From Polycladomyces zharkentensis (GTDB lineage: Bacteria; Bacillota; Bacilli; Thermoactinomycetales; JIR-001): a stretch of 64,000 nt of DNA. Every line of letters begins with the position of its first letter. Positions within the stretch are counted from its first letter, which is position 1. Under the pieces are notes generated by a model that was not told the origin of the DNA, searched no databases, and was given only the letters and a program-made list of their open reading frames with translations. This document shows, one piece after another, positions 36,393-46,640 of the stretch. A program made the position numbers and the translations under genes. Location of the stretch: NCBI RefSeq assembly GCF_016938855.1, contig NZ_JAFHAP010000004.1, positions 372,001 to 436,000 on the forward strand, given 5' to 3'.

Positions 36393-36767
36393 TCATTTAT
36401 CCGTTTTTTCTCTGGAACGGTCTGTCGCACGCCACGTAAACAATTTTGTATTTCTCCTCAGATGAATGAGTACGGCGGAAAAGACGATCGCCGCAAACAG
36501 CACCATGCCGTATTTCAGGTATTCCTCCGACCGGTACATCAAAACGGGTGCAACGATTACACCACCGTACGAAGCGATTTCAAAGCTCCACAACAGCCAT
36601 TTCCACACACGGTACAAATAACTGCGAAATTGAATGTCTCCCGGTCGGAACAGTTCCCGAAACAACAGCACGATCAGGGAAATCATCCACAATATCATCG
36701 CGATGAGAATTATGCGTCCAAAACCCGCAATCAGTGCCTGAAAAAATTCATGCAGCCATTCCATCAT
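36393..36767 (-). CDS. Hypothetical membrane protein
   Basis: 124-residue protein with three or four hydrophobic segments (about residues 10-37, 52-70, 80-100) and a highly charged C-terminal tail (RATDRSREKTDK). AAAGGAGAG lies 4 bases before the ATG pair. No family was recognised. It lies between a class A PBP gene and rel, all on the same strand but with sizeable gaps, so it is probably monocistronic. Confidence 0.65.
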   Translation of the reverse strand: MMEWLHEFFQALIAGFGRIILIAMILWMISLIVLLFRELFRPGDIQFRSYLYRVWKWLLWSFEIASYGGVIVAPVLMYRSEEYLKYGMVLFAAIVFSAVLIHLRRNTKLFTWRATDRSREKTDK

Positions 36768-36921
36768 GGCTCTCTCCTTTTTGCCGATCTCATGCATAAT
36801 AGTATATCTTTGTTTTAACACAATGCCAAGATTTTTCACAGCAGAAGCGCACCTGAACAGAACGGTTCCCGCCTGGGAAAAGCCGTCTCCCACTCAGCCG
36901 GGAGACGGCCATTCAATGAAA

Positions 36922-39009
36922 TCAATTCCCTCGCCACTCTTTGAGTCGTTTCTCCCACTCTTCCTTTTTCTTTTTCAGTTGCTCCTTGAGTCGCTTCTCC
37001 CCGCGCTTCCACAAATCTTTGAGGCCTTCCTCAATTTTTTTGGCCGCCTTTTCCTCCGGTGATTGCGGTTTGGCCTTGGGTTTGGGGCTACGATCGATCT
37101 TGGGCGGTTTGCGCAGGTGAACAGTGTCCAGACGGAAGGCCTTGGCGGGTTGGCCCGTCAATGCACGGGACATCATTTCCCGGAAAATAACCGCCGCACT
37201 GTCTCCCGCGGCTGTTCGGAGAAAATGTTGCTCGTCCGTTTTGTCGTAACCGAGCCATACCGCCCCCACCAGTTGCGGTGTGTAGCCGACGAACCAGTTG
37301 TCCTTGTTCCCTTCGTTCATACCCGGCATTTGCGTGGTGCCGGTTTTTCCGGCCACTTCCCTTCCCGGGATTCGCGCTTTTTTCCCGGTTCCTTCCAATA
37401 CGACACCGCGTAACATGTAGGTGATGGACTGTGCCACTTTTTTGCTGGTCACCCTTGTTACTTTTTTATACCAGCGCCCCAACTGTTGGCCGTCCGCCGT
37501 CTCGATTTTGCGGATGGTATGGGCTTCCACCATCAGACCGTTGTTGGGAAAAACGGAGTAGGCCTGCGCCATTTTGAGCGGCGAAGTCCCTTCCCTCAAA
37601 CCGCCCAACGCCAGCCCCAACTGTCGGTCCTCCTCGGTGAGCGGAATTTCAAACCGTTCCAGCGCACCAATCCCCTTGTCGATCCCCAATTGCTGGAGAA
37701 GCCAGACTGCCGGAACATTGGCGGAGTCAATGACGGCCTCATACATCGTCAAACGGCCGAGATAGCGTCCGTCATGGTTTTGCGGGCGGTATCCGCCGAA
37801 ATCCATCGGCTCATCTTTGAGAACCGAGCCGATCTGCCAACCCTGTTCCAGCGCCGGGGTATAAACCGCCAACGGTTTCAGCGAAGAACCCGGCTGCCGT
37901 TTCAACTGGGTCGCGTGGTTGAATCCGCGGAATACGTGTTCACCGCGCCCGCCGACCAATGCCCGGATGCCCCCTGTGGACGGGTCCAGCATCACGGCGC
38001 CGCTCTGGATCAGCTGGTCCTCCTTGCTTTGCGGGAAAAGACTGTCGTCGTTGTACACGGTTTCCGCCGCCTGTTGCATGCGGGGGTCCAGTTCCGTGTA
38101 GATGCGCAATCCTCCGTGCAACACCTCGTTGGCCGTCAGCCCGTATTTGCTGATGGCTTCCTGAATGATGGCATCAACGTACCACGGGTATTTTCCTTTG
38201 TAAGGATCCCGCTTTTTCCGTTCCAGCACGATGACCTGGTTTTCCGCCTGTTTCATCTGCTGCTCGGTGATATAGCCCTGATCCTTCATCAGTCGCAATA
38301 CGAGATTCCGCCTCTCCATCGCCTGGTTGAAATGTTTGTAGGGGGACAGGGCTGAAGGTGCTTTGATCATCCCCGCCAGCATGGCCGATTCACCCAAGGT
38401 GAGTTGGCCGACGTCCTTGCCAAAATAGGTGCGTGCGGCCTGCTTGATTCCCCAAGCCCCTTCACCGAAATAGATACGATTGAGATACATCTCGAGAATT
38501 TGATCTTTGGTATAAGTGCGTTCGATTTTCTTGGCATATAAAAACTCTTTCAATTTCCGCTCCAATGTGCGGTCCTGTGTCAAAAATTCATTTTTGGCCA
38601 GCTGTTGGGTCAACGTACTTCCGCCCTGAACCGTCTCGCCGGACAGCAAATTGACCCATAACGCCCGCAGGGTGCCAATGTAGTCAACGCCCCCGTGGTC
38701 GTAAAATCGCCGATCTTCGGTGGCGATCACCGCATGGATCAAGTGGGGGGGAATCTGCCGGAATTTCACCCCTTCTCGGTTGGAAAGCATGATCTTGCTG
38801 GCCACCCGCCCATGGCGGTCATAAATGATGGTTGGCTGATCCACCGGTTTGGCCAAGGAATCGACATCGGTCATCGCGATCGCGATATTGATGCCGATCA
38901 AAAAGATGACGACAAAACCGGCCAATCCCCATGTCAGCCGCCGAACCCATGGTTTGGCCCACTGACGGGACGCCCATCTTCGCACAAGTGTGATCGCTTG
39001 GGTCTTCAT
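36922..39009 (-). CDS. Class A penicillin-binding protein (PBP1A type)
   Basis: 695-residue bifunctional peptidoglycan polymerase/transpeptidase. The cytoplasmic N terminus is basic, with one membrane helix at about residues 26-46. The GT51 glycosyltransferase domain has the catalytic Glu in ATEDRRFYDHGG and GGSTLTQQLAKN. The transpeptidase has SSLK in QPGSSLKPLAVYTP near residue 405, SAN, and KTGTT near 590. The C-terminal tail is very Lys/Glu-rich (about 660-695), unusual but not unique. GTGGAGGAG lies 9 bases before the ATG at 39009. Confidence 0.93.
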   Translation of the reverse strand: MKTQAITLVRRWASRQWAKPWVRRLTWGLAGFVVIFLIGINIAIAMTDVDSLAKPVDQPTIIYDRHGRVASKIMLSNREGVKFRQIPPHLIHAVIATEDRRFYDHGGVDYIGTLRALWVNLLSGETVQGGSTLTQQLAKNEFLTQDRTLERKLKEFLYAKKIERTYTKDQILEMYLNRIYFGEGAWGIKQAARTYFGKDVGQLTLGESAMLAGMIKAPSALSPYKHFNQAMERRNLVLRLMKDQGYITEQQMKQAENQVIVLERKKRDPYKGKYPWYVDAIIQEAISKYGLTANEVLHGGLRIYTELDPRMQQAAETVYNDDSLFPQSKEDQLIQSGAVMLDPSTGGIRALVGGRGEHVFRGFNHATQLKRQPGSSLKPLAVYTPALEQGWQIGSVLKDEPMDFGGYRPQNHDGRYLGRLTMYEAVIDSANVPAVWLLQQLGIDKGIGALERFEIPLTEEDRQLGLALGGLREGTSPLKMAQAYSVFPNNGLMVEAHTIRKIETADGQQLGRWYKKVTRVTSKKVAQSITYMLRGVVLEGTGKKARIPGREVAGKTGTTQMPGMNEGNKDNWFVGYTPQLVGAVWLGYDKTDEQHFLRTAAGDSAAVIFREMMSRALTGQPAKAFRLDTVHLRKPPKIDRSPKPKAKPQSPEEKAAKKIEEGLKDLWKRGEKRLKEQLKKKKEEWEKRLKEWRGN

Positions 39010-39166
39010 CTCCTCCGACTCCTCCACTCCCAGGGTGTTGCGGTTCAAACGTGTCTGATCCATCGAGACGAGTGTCCGGTAAATCCCGCTTTCTGTCGAC
39101 CGCAACACCCTTTCTCACATTTCCCTTCATCCATAACGAGATTTTCATCGTTTTGGTTTTTCCCGT

Positions 39167-42100
39167 TCAAGCTTCCATGAAACGGATGCGCTCTTCCGTT
39201 TCCGCAGCCGGACAGATCTTCCGAAAGTCGCACGCGGCGCACCGCTCGCCGGGGCGGGGTTCAAACCGGTCGAGATGATCTTCGTCCATCAACCATTCGG
39301 CAGCCGATTGCAGTTGTTCCTCCGTTTTTCGGATCGATTCGGGCGTGATTTCCACTGTCACTTCACGGCCGGTACGGAGAAATACCAGTACCGCCTGCCG
39401 GGGCAGCACGCCCCACTGGCGATGGGCGGCCCACGCGTAGAGGCGCAATTGCGGCTTGTACTCCCGGGCCAGCATCTCCCATCCATGATCGGTCGCCCGG
39501 TTGGTTTTGTAGTCGACCAACTCCCATTCACCGTTTTCGTGCTGGATCAGGCGGTCGATAATCCCTTCCACTTCCAATCCGGCGACGCGCTGGACAAAAG
39601 GTACTTCCTTCAAATCCTCACGCTTGGGTTGAAGATGGAAACGGCTGTCCAAGTAGGTCTGCAACAGCGGGCGGACTTCGTCCCACAATGCGTTGACGTC
39701 TGCCCGGTACCCATTGTACTCGGCCACTGCGGACCGATATACCTCCACCAGCTCATCCGCGCGGACGGCATCGTCAGGACAGCACTCGATCACGCGGTGG
39801 ACCACACTGCCGATCAATGTGGCCGGCAACGGTGCGGGTGAGATTTCCTCATCCGTCTCCGCGGCGTTTCGCTCGGTTTCCACCTCAGTGGGGACGTTGA
39901 TCCATCGTTTGTAGAGATATTTCCGCGGACAGTTGAACAGTGTCATCAAATCGGTCACACTGATCCCCAAACCGTCATGCTCCGTCACCCCGCGCGGCTC
40001 CATCAGTGCCCACGCGGAGTCGTCCGGCTCACCATCTTCCTCATTTTCCCGTGCAAACCAAGTGCGGGACGTCAACAGCACGGAGTCCAACTCGGCATGA
40101 ACCGACGGCAGGGCGGCCACCTCCCCGGCTTCCACCTGGCGAACGCGAATCCACGTTTCCCCGTCGGGAAATGTCCACTTGCCCGTTTCTTCATCGACAT
40201 TATCCCAACCCAGCACGCCGTCCAACCATTGGCTCCACGAATCGACGGAAAGGATGGACTCCCCTTTCTTGGCCTGTTTGTGTTCTTCCGGTTCCCCACT
40301 CAACACAAGCCGTTGCTTGGCACGGGTGACGGCCACGTAAAACAGGCGGACCGATTCCTCGATCTCCAACCGTTCTTCCCGCTCCCGGAGCCGCCGCCAG
40401 CGGTAGGTTTCCCGTTTATCCCCATGCGGGGTGCGCAGCCGGACCGCCAATCCGGCTTCCGCATCCGCCAGCAACTCCGGTGTCGGGCGGGTGCGACGCC
40501 AGGAGAGATTCGGTACGAAGACGACGGGAAACTCCAAACCTTTGGCCTGGTGGATGGTCATCAGTTTCACGCTGTCGCCGTCGTCGGCTTCCACCTGCGC
40601 TTCCGTTTCCGGGACAGGTTCTTCCTGAAGACGATCCATCATCCGCAAAAAAGAGGTCAAAGAATATGCCGCCGCATCACGCCGGGTGCCGGACAACCGG
40701 ATCAGCTTGTCCAAATTGGCATTGATCTGTTTGCCTGACGGCGTCCCCCACACCACCGATCGGTAATCGCTCTCATCCAACAGAAACCGGATCAGCTCCG
40801 ACACCGGAACGCGTCCGACGCGCAAACGGACTCGTTCGATCAGTTCTGCAAACCGGGACAGTTTCATCCGCTCCGCTTCAGCGAGGCCGCCCACATCCGG
40901 CCAAGCCGCCGGCGGCATCGACCATGCCCCCGCCTGGGCCAACAGGAAGAGGGTTTCGTCCGAAACCGCACAAAACGGGGATCGCAACACGCCCACCAAT
41001 GACAGGACATCGTCCGGGTCGTGCAAATACTTGAGGAAATGCAGCACGTCCTGCACTTCCTGCCGGTCGTAAAACCCGCGCCCTTTCACCACATAAAACG
41101 GAATCCCCGCTTCCGCCAACGCCCGTTCGTAATATTTGACATGGGTCATGGCCCGAAACAAGACGGCGATCTGACCGGGACGCGTACCCTCTTCGATCAT
41201 CTCACAGATGCGCCTTGCCAACCACCGGGCTTCCCGTTCGTGCCGATCCTCATGTTCCCCCTCTTCCGCTTCGGGAATGACCAAACACTCCACGCAGGGC
41301 GGCTGGGTATCCGCACTGCCGCGTGCCGTTGCTGGTTCGTACACACTGCCGGAATCGGGATGACCGGGCATCAACCGGGAGAACAAGGCATTGACAAACG
41401 CCACCACATCAGGATGGGAGCGGAAATTATCCCGCATGGAAACGGCTTTTCCGCCCTCGGACAAAAGTTCCGTTTTCATCTTTCCGAAGACGGATACGTC
41501 AGCACCACGAAACCGGTAAATCGACTGTTGGGGATCACCGACGACGAACCGTTTGCCCGGGATCGCCCGACCGTCCGGTTCCCGGCAAAGCAAATCGATC
41601 AGTTGTTTTTGCAATTCGTTGGTGTCCTGAAACTCGTCCACCATCAGATACCGAATCCGCCGACTCACTTCCAAACGCACATGCGGATGGGATTCCAACA
41701 ACTTACAGGCGCGCAATTGCAATTCGTCAAAATCCAAGCCGCCTTGCCTTTGTTTCGCCGATTCGTACGCTTCGTGCAGATGGGAAACCGCCCACAGGAC
41801 AGCGTCGGTCAACCGCCGCTCTTCCGGGAGCGACAACCACCCGTCCACGGCTTCATTCAGTCGCCGGAGTTCCTGCTTCATTTGGTTCCGCGGCAGAAGG
41901 ATCTCCTCTTTTCGCCCCCAGTTTCCGCTCAACAACGATTCCAATCGCGTAAGCACATCCCGCTTTTCCATTCGGGAACCCGCTTTTAGCCAACGCTGTT
42001 CCAGTTCCGGCCATTCCGTCTGGAACGCTTGGACGCGTTTTCCGCCCGTGATGGCCATCAGCGCACGCCCGGCAGACAACAACGAGAGCGACGCCTCCCG

Positions 42101-42757
42101 TTCCTCTTCGGCTAATCGGTCCTCCAGTTTCGCCAGGTCCCGATCCGTCCGCTCCGCCAACTCACCAGGCCCCTGGCCCATGCCCGTCATCTGCCGGTAC
42201 AACGCGGCCAATTCACGTGCCGCACGGGTGAGTCCCACTCCGGTCACCCATGTCTCCCACGCCCGTTTCACTTCCTCACTCAGCTCGGTGGATTGAAGTA
42301 CGGCGGAAACCGCCCGTTCGGCGGCATTCGCCAGACACCAAGCCGCTTCCGTCTCATCCATCACGATAAAATCGGGATCCACGTCGGCCTCGATCGGATA
42401 TTCCCGCAGCAAACGGGCACAAAACGCGTGGATGGTCATCACGCGGGCGCGCTCCATTTCCGACAGAAGGCGATACCACCACGTTTCTTCGGCGGTGTTG
42501 TTTTTCCGGGCGGATGCCAGCCGCTCCGCCACTCCCTGACGTATGCGCTCTTTCATTTCCGCCGCGGCTTTCTCCGTGAAGGTGATGGCGACGATGTGAT
42601 CCAGGATATCGGGATCGTCTGAATGGGTGGACAAGATGCGCAGGTATCGCTCCACCAGAACGCGCGTTTTGCCCGATCCCGCACCGGCGGAAACGATACA
42701 GTCCACATCCAGTGTGTTGATGGCTTCCCATTGTTCCGGTGTGAACGAGTCGGTCAT
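39167..42757 (-). CDS. addA: ATP-dependent helicase/nuclease subunit AddA
   Basis: 1196-residue SF1A helicase-nuclease, partner of AddB in double-strand break end resection. Walker A is VSAGAGSGKT at about residues 21-30. Further signatures are MVDEFQDTN (Walker B), GDPQQSIYRFRGADVSVF, and LMTIHQAKGLEFPVVFVPNL. The C-terminal PD-(D/E)xK nuclease has EGIIDRLI...WELVDYKTNR. The final CDFRKIC region is typical. The ATG at 42757 overlaps the addB stop as ATGA, so the subunits are translationally coupled. Confidence 0.96.
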   Translation of the reverse strand: MTDSFTPEQWEAINTLDVDCIVSAGAGSGKTRVLVERYLRILSTHSDDPDILDHIVAITFTEKAAAEMKERIRQGVAERLASARKNNTAEETWWYRLLSEMERARVMTIHAFCARLLREYPIEADVDPDFIVMDETEAAWCLANAAERAVSAVLQSTELSEEVKRAWETWVTGVGLTRAARELAALYRQMTGMGQGPGELAERTDRDLAKLEDRLAEEEREASLSLLSAGRALMAITGGKRVQAFQTEWPELEQRWLKAGSRMEKRDVLTRLESLLSGNWGRKEEILLPRNQMKQELRRLNEAVDGWLSLPEERRLTDAVLWAVSHLHEAYESAKQRQGGLDFDELQLRACKLLESHPHVRLEVSRRIRYLMVDEFQDTNELQKQLIDLLCREPDGRAIPGKRFVVGDPQQSIYRFRGADVSVFGKMKTELLSEGGKAVSMRDNFRSHPDVVAFVNALFSRLMPGHPDSGSVYEPATARGSADTQPPCVECLVIPEAEEGEHEDRHEREARWLARRICEMIEEGTRPGQIAVLFRAMTHVKYYERALAEAGIPFYVVKGRGFYDRQEVQDVLHFLKYLHDPDDVLSLVGVLRSPFCAVSDETLFLLAQAGAWSMPPAAWPDVGGLAEAERMKLSRFAELIERVRLRVGRVPVSELIRFLLDESDYRSVVWGTPSGKQINANLDKLIRLSGTRRDAAAYSLTSFLRMMDRLQEEPVPETEAQVEADDGDSVKLMTIHQAKGLEFPVVFVPNLSWRRTRPTPELLADAEAGLAVRLRTPHGDKRETYRWRRLREREERLEIEESVRLFYVAVTRAKQRLVLSGEPEEHKQAKKGESILSVDSWSQWLDGVLGWDNVDEETGKWTFPDGETWIRVRQVEAGEVAALPSVHAELDSVLLTSRTWFARENEEDGEPDDSAWALMEPRGVTEHDGLGISVTDLMTLFNCPRKYLYKRWINVPTEVETERNAAETDEEISPAPLPATLIGSVVHRVIECCPDDAVRADELVEVYRSAVAEYNGYRADVNALWDEVRPLLQTYLDSRFHLQPKREDLKEVPFVQRVAGLEVEGIIDRLIQHENGEWELVDYKTNRATDHGWEMLAREYKPQLRLYAWAAHRQWGVLPRQAVLVFLRTGREVTVEITPESIRKTEEQLQSAAEWLMDEDHLDRFEPRPGERCAACDFRKICPAAETEERIRFMEA

Positions 42758-45700
42758 TCCTCTCCTTCCCCTTTCTCTGTCGATGACGCTGCAACGTCCC
42801 ACCGGCAAATCGTCCGGTGGGGGCAATGAGTCGGGCACTCCCACGTCGGGTCGACCGCAAAATCCCCCTGATCGGCTCGACGCAGCTGACGGCTGAGCCG
42901 CTGCCCGATTGCCTCCATTGTGTTCGTCCATTCCTCTTCATCCAGCAATCCCTTCACTCTCGCATGGATGCCCGTACGTTCCGTCGCTTCCTTCCGCCAC
43001 AATCCTTGGTTTCGGTTATTGGTGGGCGGTTGGCCGTTCTGCCGGGTTCCCGGCGTGTAAAAAGCCGCTCCCACGGCCTTGGCGGGGTCCAGCCCCAACA
43101 CTTGCTGCACCACCCAGAGGAACAACGGCAATTGCAGGTACGCTCCTTCCCTGATCCGCTTGGGATCAGCCACCGCACCCGATTTGTAGTCATACACGGC
43201 ATAATAGCCTTCTTCATCCACATCCACCCGATCCACTTTTCCATGCACTCGGATCGTCGCATCTCCCGGCAGGTGAATCGTTACCGGGTGCTGGGTCGAT
43301 TGCGGGTCCATTTCACCACGGCGGATCAGATTTGGATCGGACATGCCGAAGGCCAGCTCCAGATGAGCCGGACGCATGCCGGAGCCGACGCCTCCCCCGC
43401 GCCAATGCCATTCATGTGACAAAACGGCGGACAGCTGTTGTTTGATCCGCTCCTTCTCCACCGCCAAACGGAAAGGGTCGCGGGACAATGCTTCAGCTTC
43501 GGTCAACAACTGGTCGAACAACGCATCCACCAGTACATCCAACCGTTCCATCGCCTTCTCCCACGTGTCGGACGTAAGGCGCATCTCCTCCCATCCGCGC
43601 CAAAAGCGACACAACACCCGATGCCACACATGCCCCCGATCCAGCGTCGTCCACTCCCGTCGAGGAGGTTCAGGCTCCCGTGCCTGCAACACGTGGTCGG
43701 CAAAATAGTGGAACCTACACTGCATCAGTTGATTCAACTCCGCGGGACTCCATACGCGTTCCTGCAAGGAAAACCCATGTCTCTCCCACAGTGACGGCCG
43801 CAAGCGACCGGCAAATGCGGCGGCATTGCCAGAGAGACGCACGCGTTCCACCCGCAATCGCTCCAACCAGTGCCAAGTGCGTTCCGGTTGCCTGCGCGCT
43901 TCGTTTTTCAACAATGCGATCGCCTGCTTTCTCTCTGTCGCAGGGTGGGTTGGTTCGTTTTGGGACAACAACGAGACGGCTCGCGCCAATCCTTCTCTCC
44001 TGGATACACACGCATCCAACCGGTCGGGGAACATTTGGGATATCTCCCGCCGCTTGCGGATCACATCCGTCTCTTTCCACACTGCCAACAGTTCCTGCAA
44101 AAACGGGGAAGGCAAGCGCGTCGATCCGGTATCGTCAGCATGCGGATAAGAAAAAACCAAGCGTGACTCGGCGGAAGAAGCACACAGGAAAAACGGCAAC
44201 AATTGCCGGTGCCGCAACTGATCGGAGGTCATCAAGCGCACTTCTTCCCGGAGGAGACGTACTCTCTCCTCATCCGGCAACAGCCAGTCATCGTGGATCG
44301 GACGGGGCCACTCCCCTTCCACACATCCCAGCACCCATACCGCCCGGTATCGATCCCAGCGGACCTGATTGGGTTCCAGGATACGAAGTCCGCCACGACG
44401 TCCCGGCTTTTTGCGCACCCGTTTCCGCATCGCGGCCCGCTCCAGCATGCCGGCCAATGTATGCAATTCCAATGCTTCTCCGGCAAATCCGGACGGGTCG
44501 ACATGTTTCCATTCCTGAATGATTTCCCTGACCAAGTTAAAAGCCTGTATCTCTTCCGCCAGAAACGGCAACATGCGCGGGTCTTCCGCCAACTGGCGAT
44601 ACCGGGACGGCTGTTCCAGCTCAGCCACCCATGATTCCAACCACGCCAACCAATCCCGCCACAAAGCGTTCAACGGGATGCTTTCCACCCAGCGATACAA
44701 CGACCACAAGCCCGACCACACCACCGGGTCCGTCTCGTTTGCGCCGCCAGGGACAACCTCTGCCCGACCCATGCGTGATTCCAATTCCGCCAAGCTCTGG
44801 GGGGCATCCCACTGTTCGTACGCCTTCAACCACAACCGTCGATCGGCCTCACTTCCCCACGGCACAAACGGACTTTGCATCAGGGCGATGCGTTCCTCTT
44901 CCCGTCCTATGCGGACGGCCATCGCCGTCAAGATCATCTCCATCAGCGGATGATGGCGAAGCGGTACCGTCAACGGCGTTGCCGCGGGCAATCCCGCCTC
45001 CGACAACGCCCGTATGAGCGGAGCCAAGTATGTATCCAGATCCGGTACGATCAAAGCCACATCCGACAACGAGCCGTTCTCCTCAAACAGCCACCGTTTG
45101 ACACTGCCCGCCACCAATCGGGTCTCCTGCTCCACTCCGGGGGCGGACAACACTTCCACCGCGCGATTCGCCGCTTGCCGTTCCGGACGTACGGCAAACG
45201 CCGTGCGAACCATATGTTCCAATGCGGCAACCCGACGATCCCCGGACGGCTCGACCGAAACCTGTCGTACGGCAAAGCCACGTTGCCGCAAGCGTTCTGT
45301 GGTCTGTTCCGTCTCTTTGAACAAGCGGGGACGTGTCCCATCCCAAACCAAATGCAACTCGACGGGGACCCCGGAGGTGACCAGCTGGATCAGTAACTGC
45401 TCCTGCAGAGGGGACAGATCGTGAAAATGTTCAGCAACCACATATTCCGGCAATTGCGCCTGTCCCCGTCGCAATGCCCGTAATGCTTGGTAATAGGCTT
45501 CCTCGTGGTCGAACGCTCCGCTTTCTGCGAGCAACCGTTGATAGACCCGATAGATTCGCGCCAATTCGCGTTCTTTGGGACCGCGATCGCGCCAAAGCGC
45601 CATCAAACGTTCGGGCAATACACCGGATCGCTTGATTTCCCCGATCCAGGTTTCCATCTTTTTAATCCAACCCGGGCGTGATTGCCACCCGCGAAAGTAT

Positions 45701-46005
45701 GTAAACGGTTCTTCCCGATCAGCGGTGCTGACGGCTTGTTGCACCAGACATTCCTGCTCTATGGCGGAAAGCAGCCGTCTGCGTCGCTCTTGCAACAATT
45801 CGCGGACAAACTGGTCAAATGTACCGAAATGCACGTTCCGTTGATCCCGAAGGGAAGGCAGATAACGACGGTGAAGTTCCCGGGCCATACGCGTGCCGGG
45901 AACCAGGTAATCCACCCGTTTGCAACCGGAAAAACGTACGGGGTCACCCCAGCCCATCCCCCATCCCGCCGAATCAACGGGATGCAAAACAATCGTTCCC
46001 GTCAT
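42754..46005 (-). CDS. addB: AddB-like helicase/nuclease subunit lacking the N-terminal Walker A
   Basis: 1083-residue AddB/RexB-like protein. The C-terminal nuclease has the PD-(D/E)xK core (VDRVDVDEEGYYAVYDYKSG). Its cysteines form an Fe-S staple: one in LNQLMQCRFHYFADHVL, three in CPTHCPHRTIC near the end. The helicase-like body is present, but the normal GRxGSGK(S/T) Walker A at the extreme N terminus is missing. That region reads DPVRFSGCKRVDYLVPGTRM instead. Overlap with addA (ATGA) supports the pairing. It is also shorter than the usual 1150-1170 residues. Confidence 0.88.
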   Translation of the reverse strand: MTGTIVLHPVDSAGWGMGWGDPVRFSGCKRVDYLVPGTRMARELHRRYLPSLRDQRNVHFGTFDQFVRELLQERRRRLLSAIEQECLVQQAVSTADREEPFTYFRGWQSRPGWIKKMETWIGEIKRSGVLPERLMALWRDRGPKERELARIYRVYQRLLAESGAFDHEEAYYQALRALRRGQAQLPEYVVAEHFHDLSPLQEQLLIQLVTSGVPVELHLVWDGTRPRLFKETEQTTERLRQRGFAVRQVSVEPSGDRRVAALEHMVRTAFAVRPERQAANRAVEVLSAPGVEQETRLVAGSVKRWLFEENGSLSDVALIVPDLDTYLAPLIRALSEAGLPAATPLTVPLRHHPLMEMILTAMAVRIGREEERIALMQSPFVPWGSEADRRLWLKAYEQWDAPQSLAELESRMGRAEVVPGGANETDPVVWSGLWSLYRWVESIPLNALWRDWLAWLESWVAELEQPSRYRQLAEDPRMLPFLAEEIQAFNLVREIIQEWKHVDPSGFAGEALELHTLAGMLERAAMRKRVRKKPGRRGGLRILEPNQVRWDRYRAVWVLGCVEGEWPRPIHDDWLLPDEERVRLLREEVRLMTSDQLRHRQLLPFFLCASSAESRLVFSYPHADDTGSTRLPSPFLQELLAVWKETDVIRKRREISQMFPDRLDACVSRREGLARAVSLLSQNEPTHPATERKQAIALLKNEARRQPERTWHWLERLRVERVRLSGNAAAFAGRLRPSLWERHGFSLQERVWSPAELNQLMQCRFHYFADHVLQAREPEPPRREWTTLDRGHVWHRVLCRFWRGWEEMRLTSDTWEKAMERLDVLVDALFDQLLTEAEALSRDPFRLAVEKERIKQQLSAVLSHEWHWRGGGVGSGMRPAHLELAFGMSDPNLIRRGEMDPQSTQHPVTIHLPGDATIRVHGKVDRVDVDEEGYYAVYDYKSGAVADPKRIREGAYLQLPLFLWVVQQVLGLDPAKAVGAAFYTPGTRQNGQPPTNNRNQGLWRKEATERTGIHARVKGLLDEEEWTNTMEAIGQRLSRQLRRADQGDFAVDPTWECPTHCPHRTICRWDVAASSTEKGEGEE

Positions 46006-46144
46006 CTCAATCCCTCTTCCGTTTTCGATGGTGAAAATTTTCTACATAACGCAGGTTCAACGGTGACACGATGAAAAAAGCAGATTCTTTTCTGCATTAT
46101 ACCAATCCGCTAACGGAAAACCCACCGCTGAAGGAGGCATGTTC

Positions 46145-46336
46145 GTGAAACAGCCGAAAAAAACGAGTCCGACTGAATGGCAGGATGGTCAAATGGCGGC
46201 ATATCCGGCAGAAAATGACCCTCACACTCACGTCACCGCCGCGATCCAGGAGATGTGGGGACTGAATCCGCATTTGTCCGAAGCAACACAGTGGGGGGCG
46301 GAGCCGGAAGAACCGGAAACATCCCCGGAAAAATAA
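46145..46336 (+). CDS. Small hypothetical protein
   Basis: 63-residue hydrophilic, acidic protein starting MKQPKKTSPTEWQDGQMAAY and ending in a Glu/Pro-rich tail (EPEEPETSPEK). AAGGAGG lies 7 bases before a GTG at 46145, a better spacing than the ATG at 46139. It is divergent from addB and shares the 140-base intergenic region. No family was recognised. The strong ribosome-binding site is the main support. Confidence 0.55.
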   Translation: MKQPKKTSPTEWQDGQMAAYPAENDPHTHVTAAIQEMWGLNPHLSEATQWGAEPEEPETSPEK

Positions 46337-46420
46337 CCGCCTCATGACAGATGAAGCCGCCTGAAACCCACGGCAACCCAAAGGAGTGCCTCTGGTGCTT
46401 CAGACTGTGTGAAATGGTAA

Positions 46421-46459
46421 AGTGTCCCCGGTCGGGTATGGTTCCGAGCCGGGGACACT
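46421..46459 (+). terminator. Terminator-like hairpin between the small ORF and the Crp/Fnr gene
   Basis: AGTGTCCCCGG/CCGGGGACACT perfect 11-bp stem, 17-base loop, followed within 10 bases by GGATTTTTT. The remainder of the gap to 46640 holds a probable promoter. Confidence 0.7.
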
Positions 46460-46555
46460 TATGTTAGGATTTTTTAACACAATTGAAACATTATCTATTT
46501 GTTGGAACGTTATTTCCTCCCGTCCCTTCCGCACCGCTTCACGACAAGACAGCCG

Positions 46556-46584
46556 ATTTGCTATGTACCTGAAAATCACTTACA
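46556..46584 (+). promoter_or_regulatory. Probable promoter of the Crp/Fnr gene
   Basis: TTGCTA and TACACT are separated by 17 bases within about 46556-46584, some 55 bases before the start codon. No Fnr-type palindrome is seen here. Positions are accurate to a few bases. Confidence 0.45.
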
Positions 46585-46640
46585 CTCTAGATGAGAGCTG
46601 GTGTTGAACGCGGTTGCCGGACACCCCGGAGGTGATCCAG

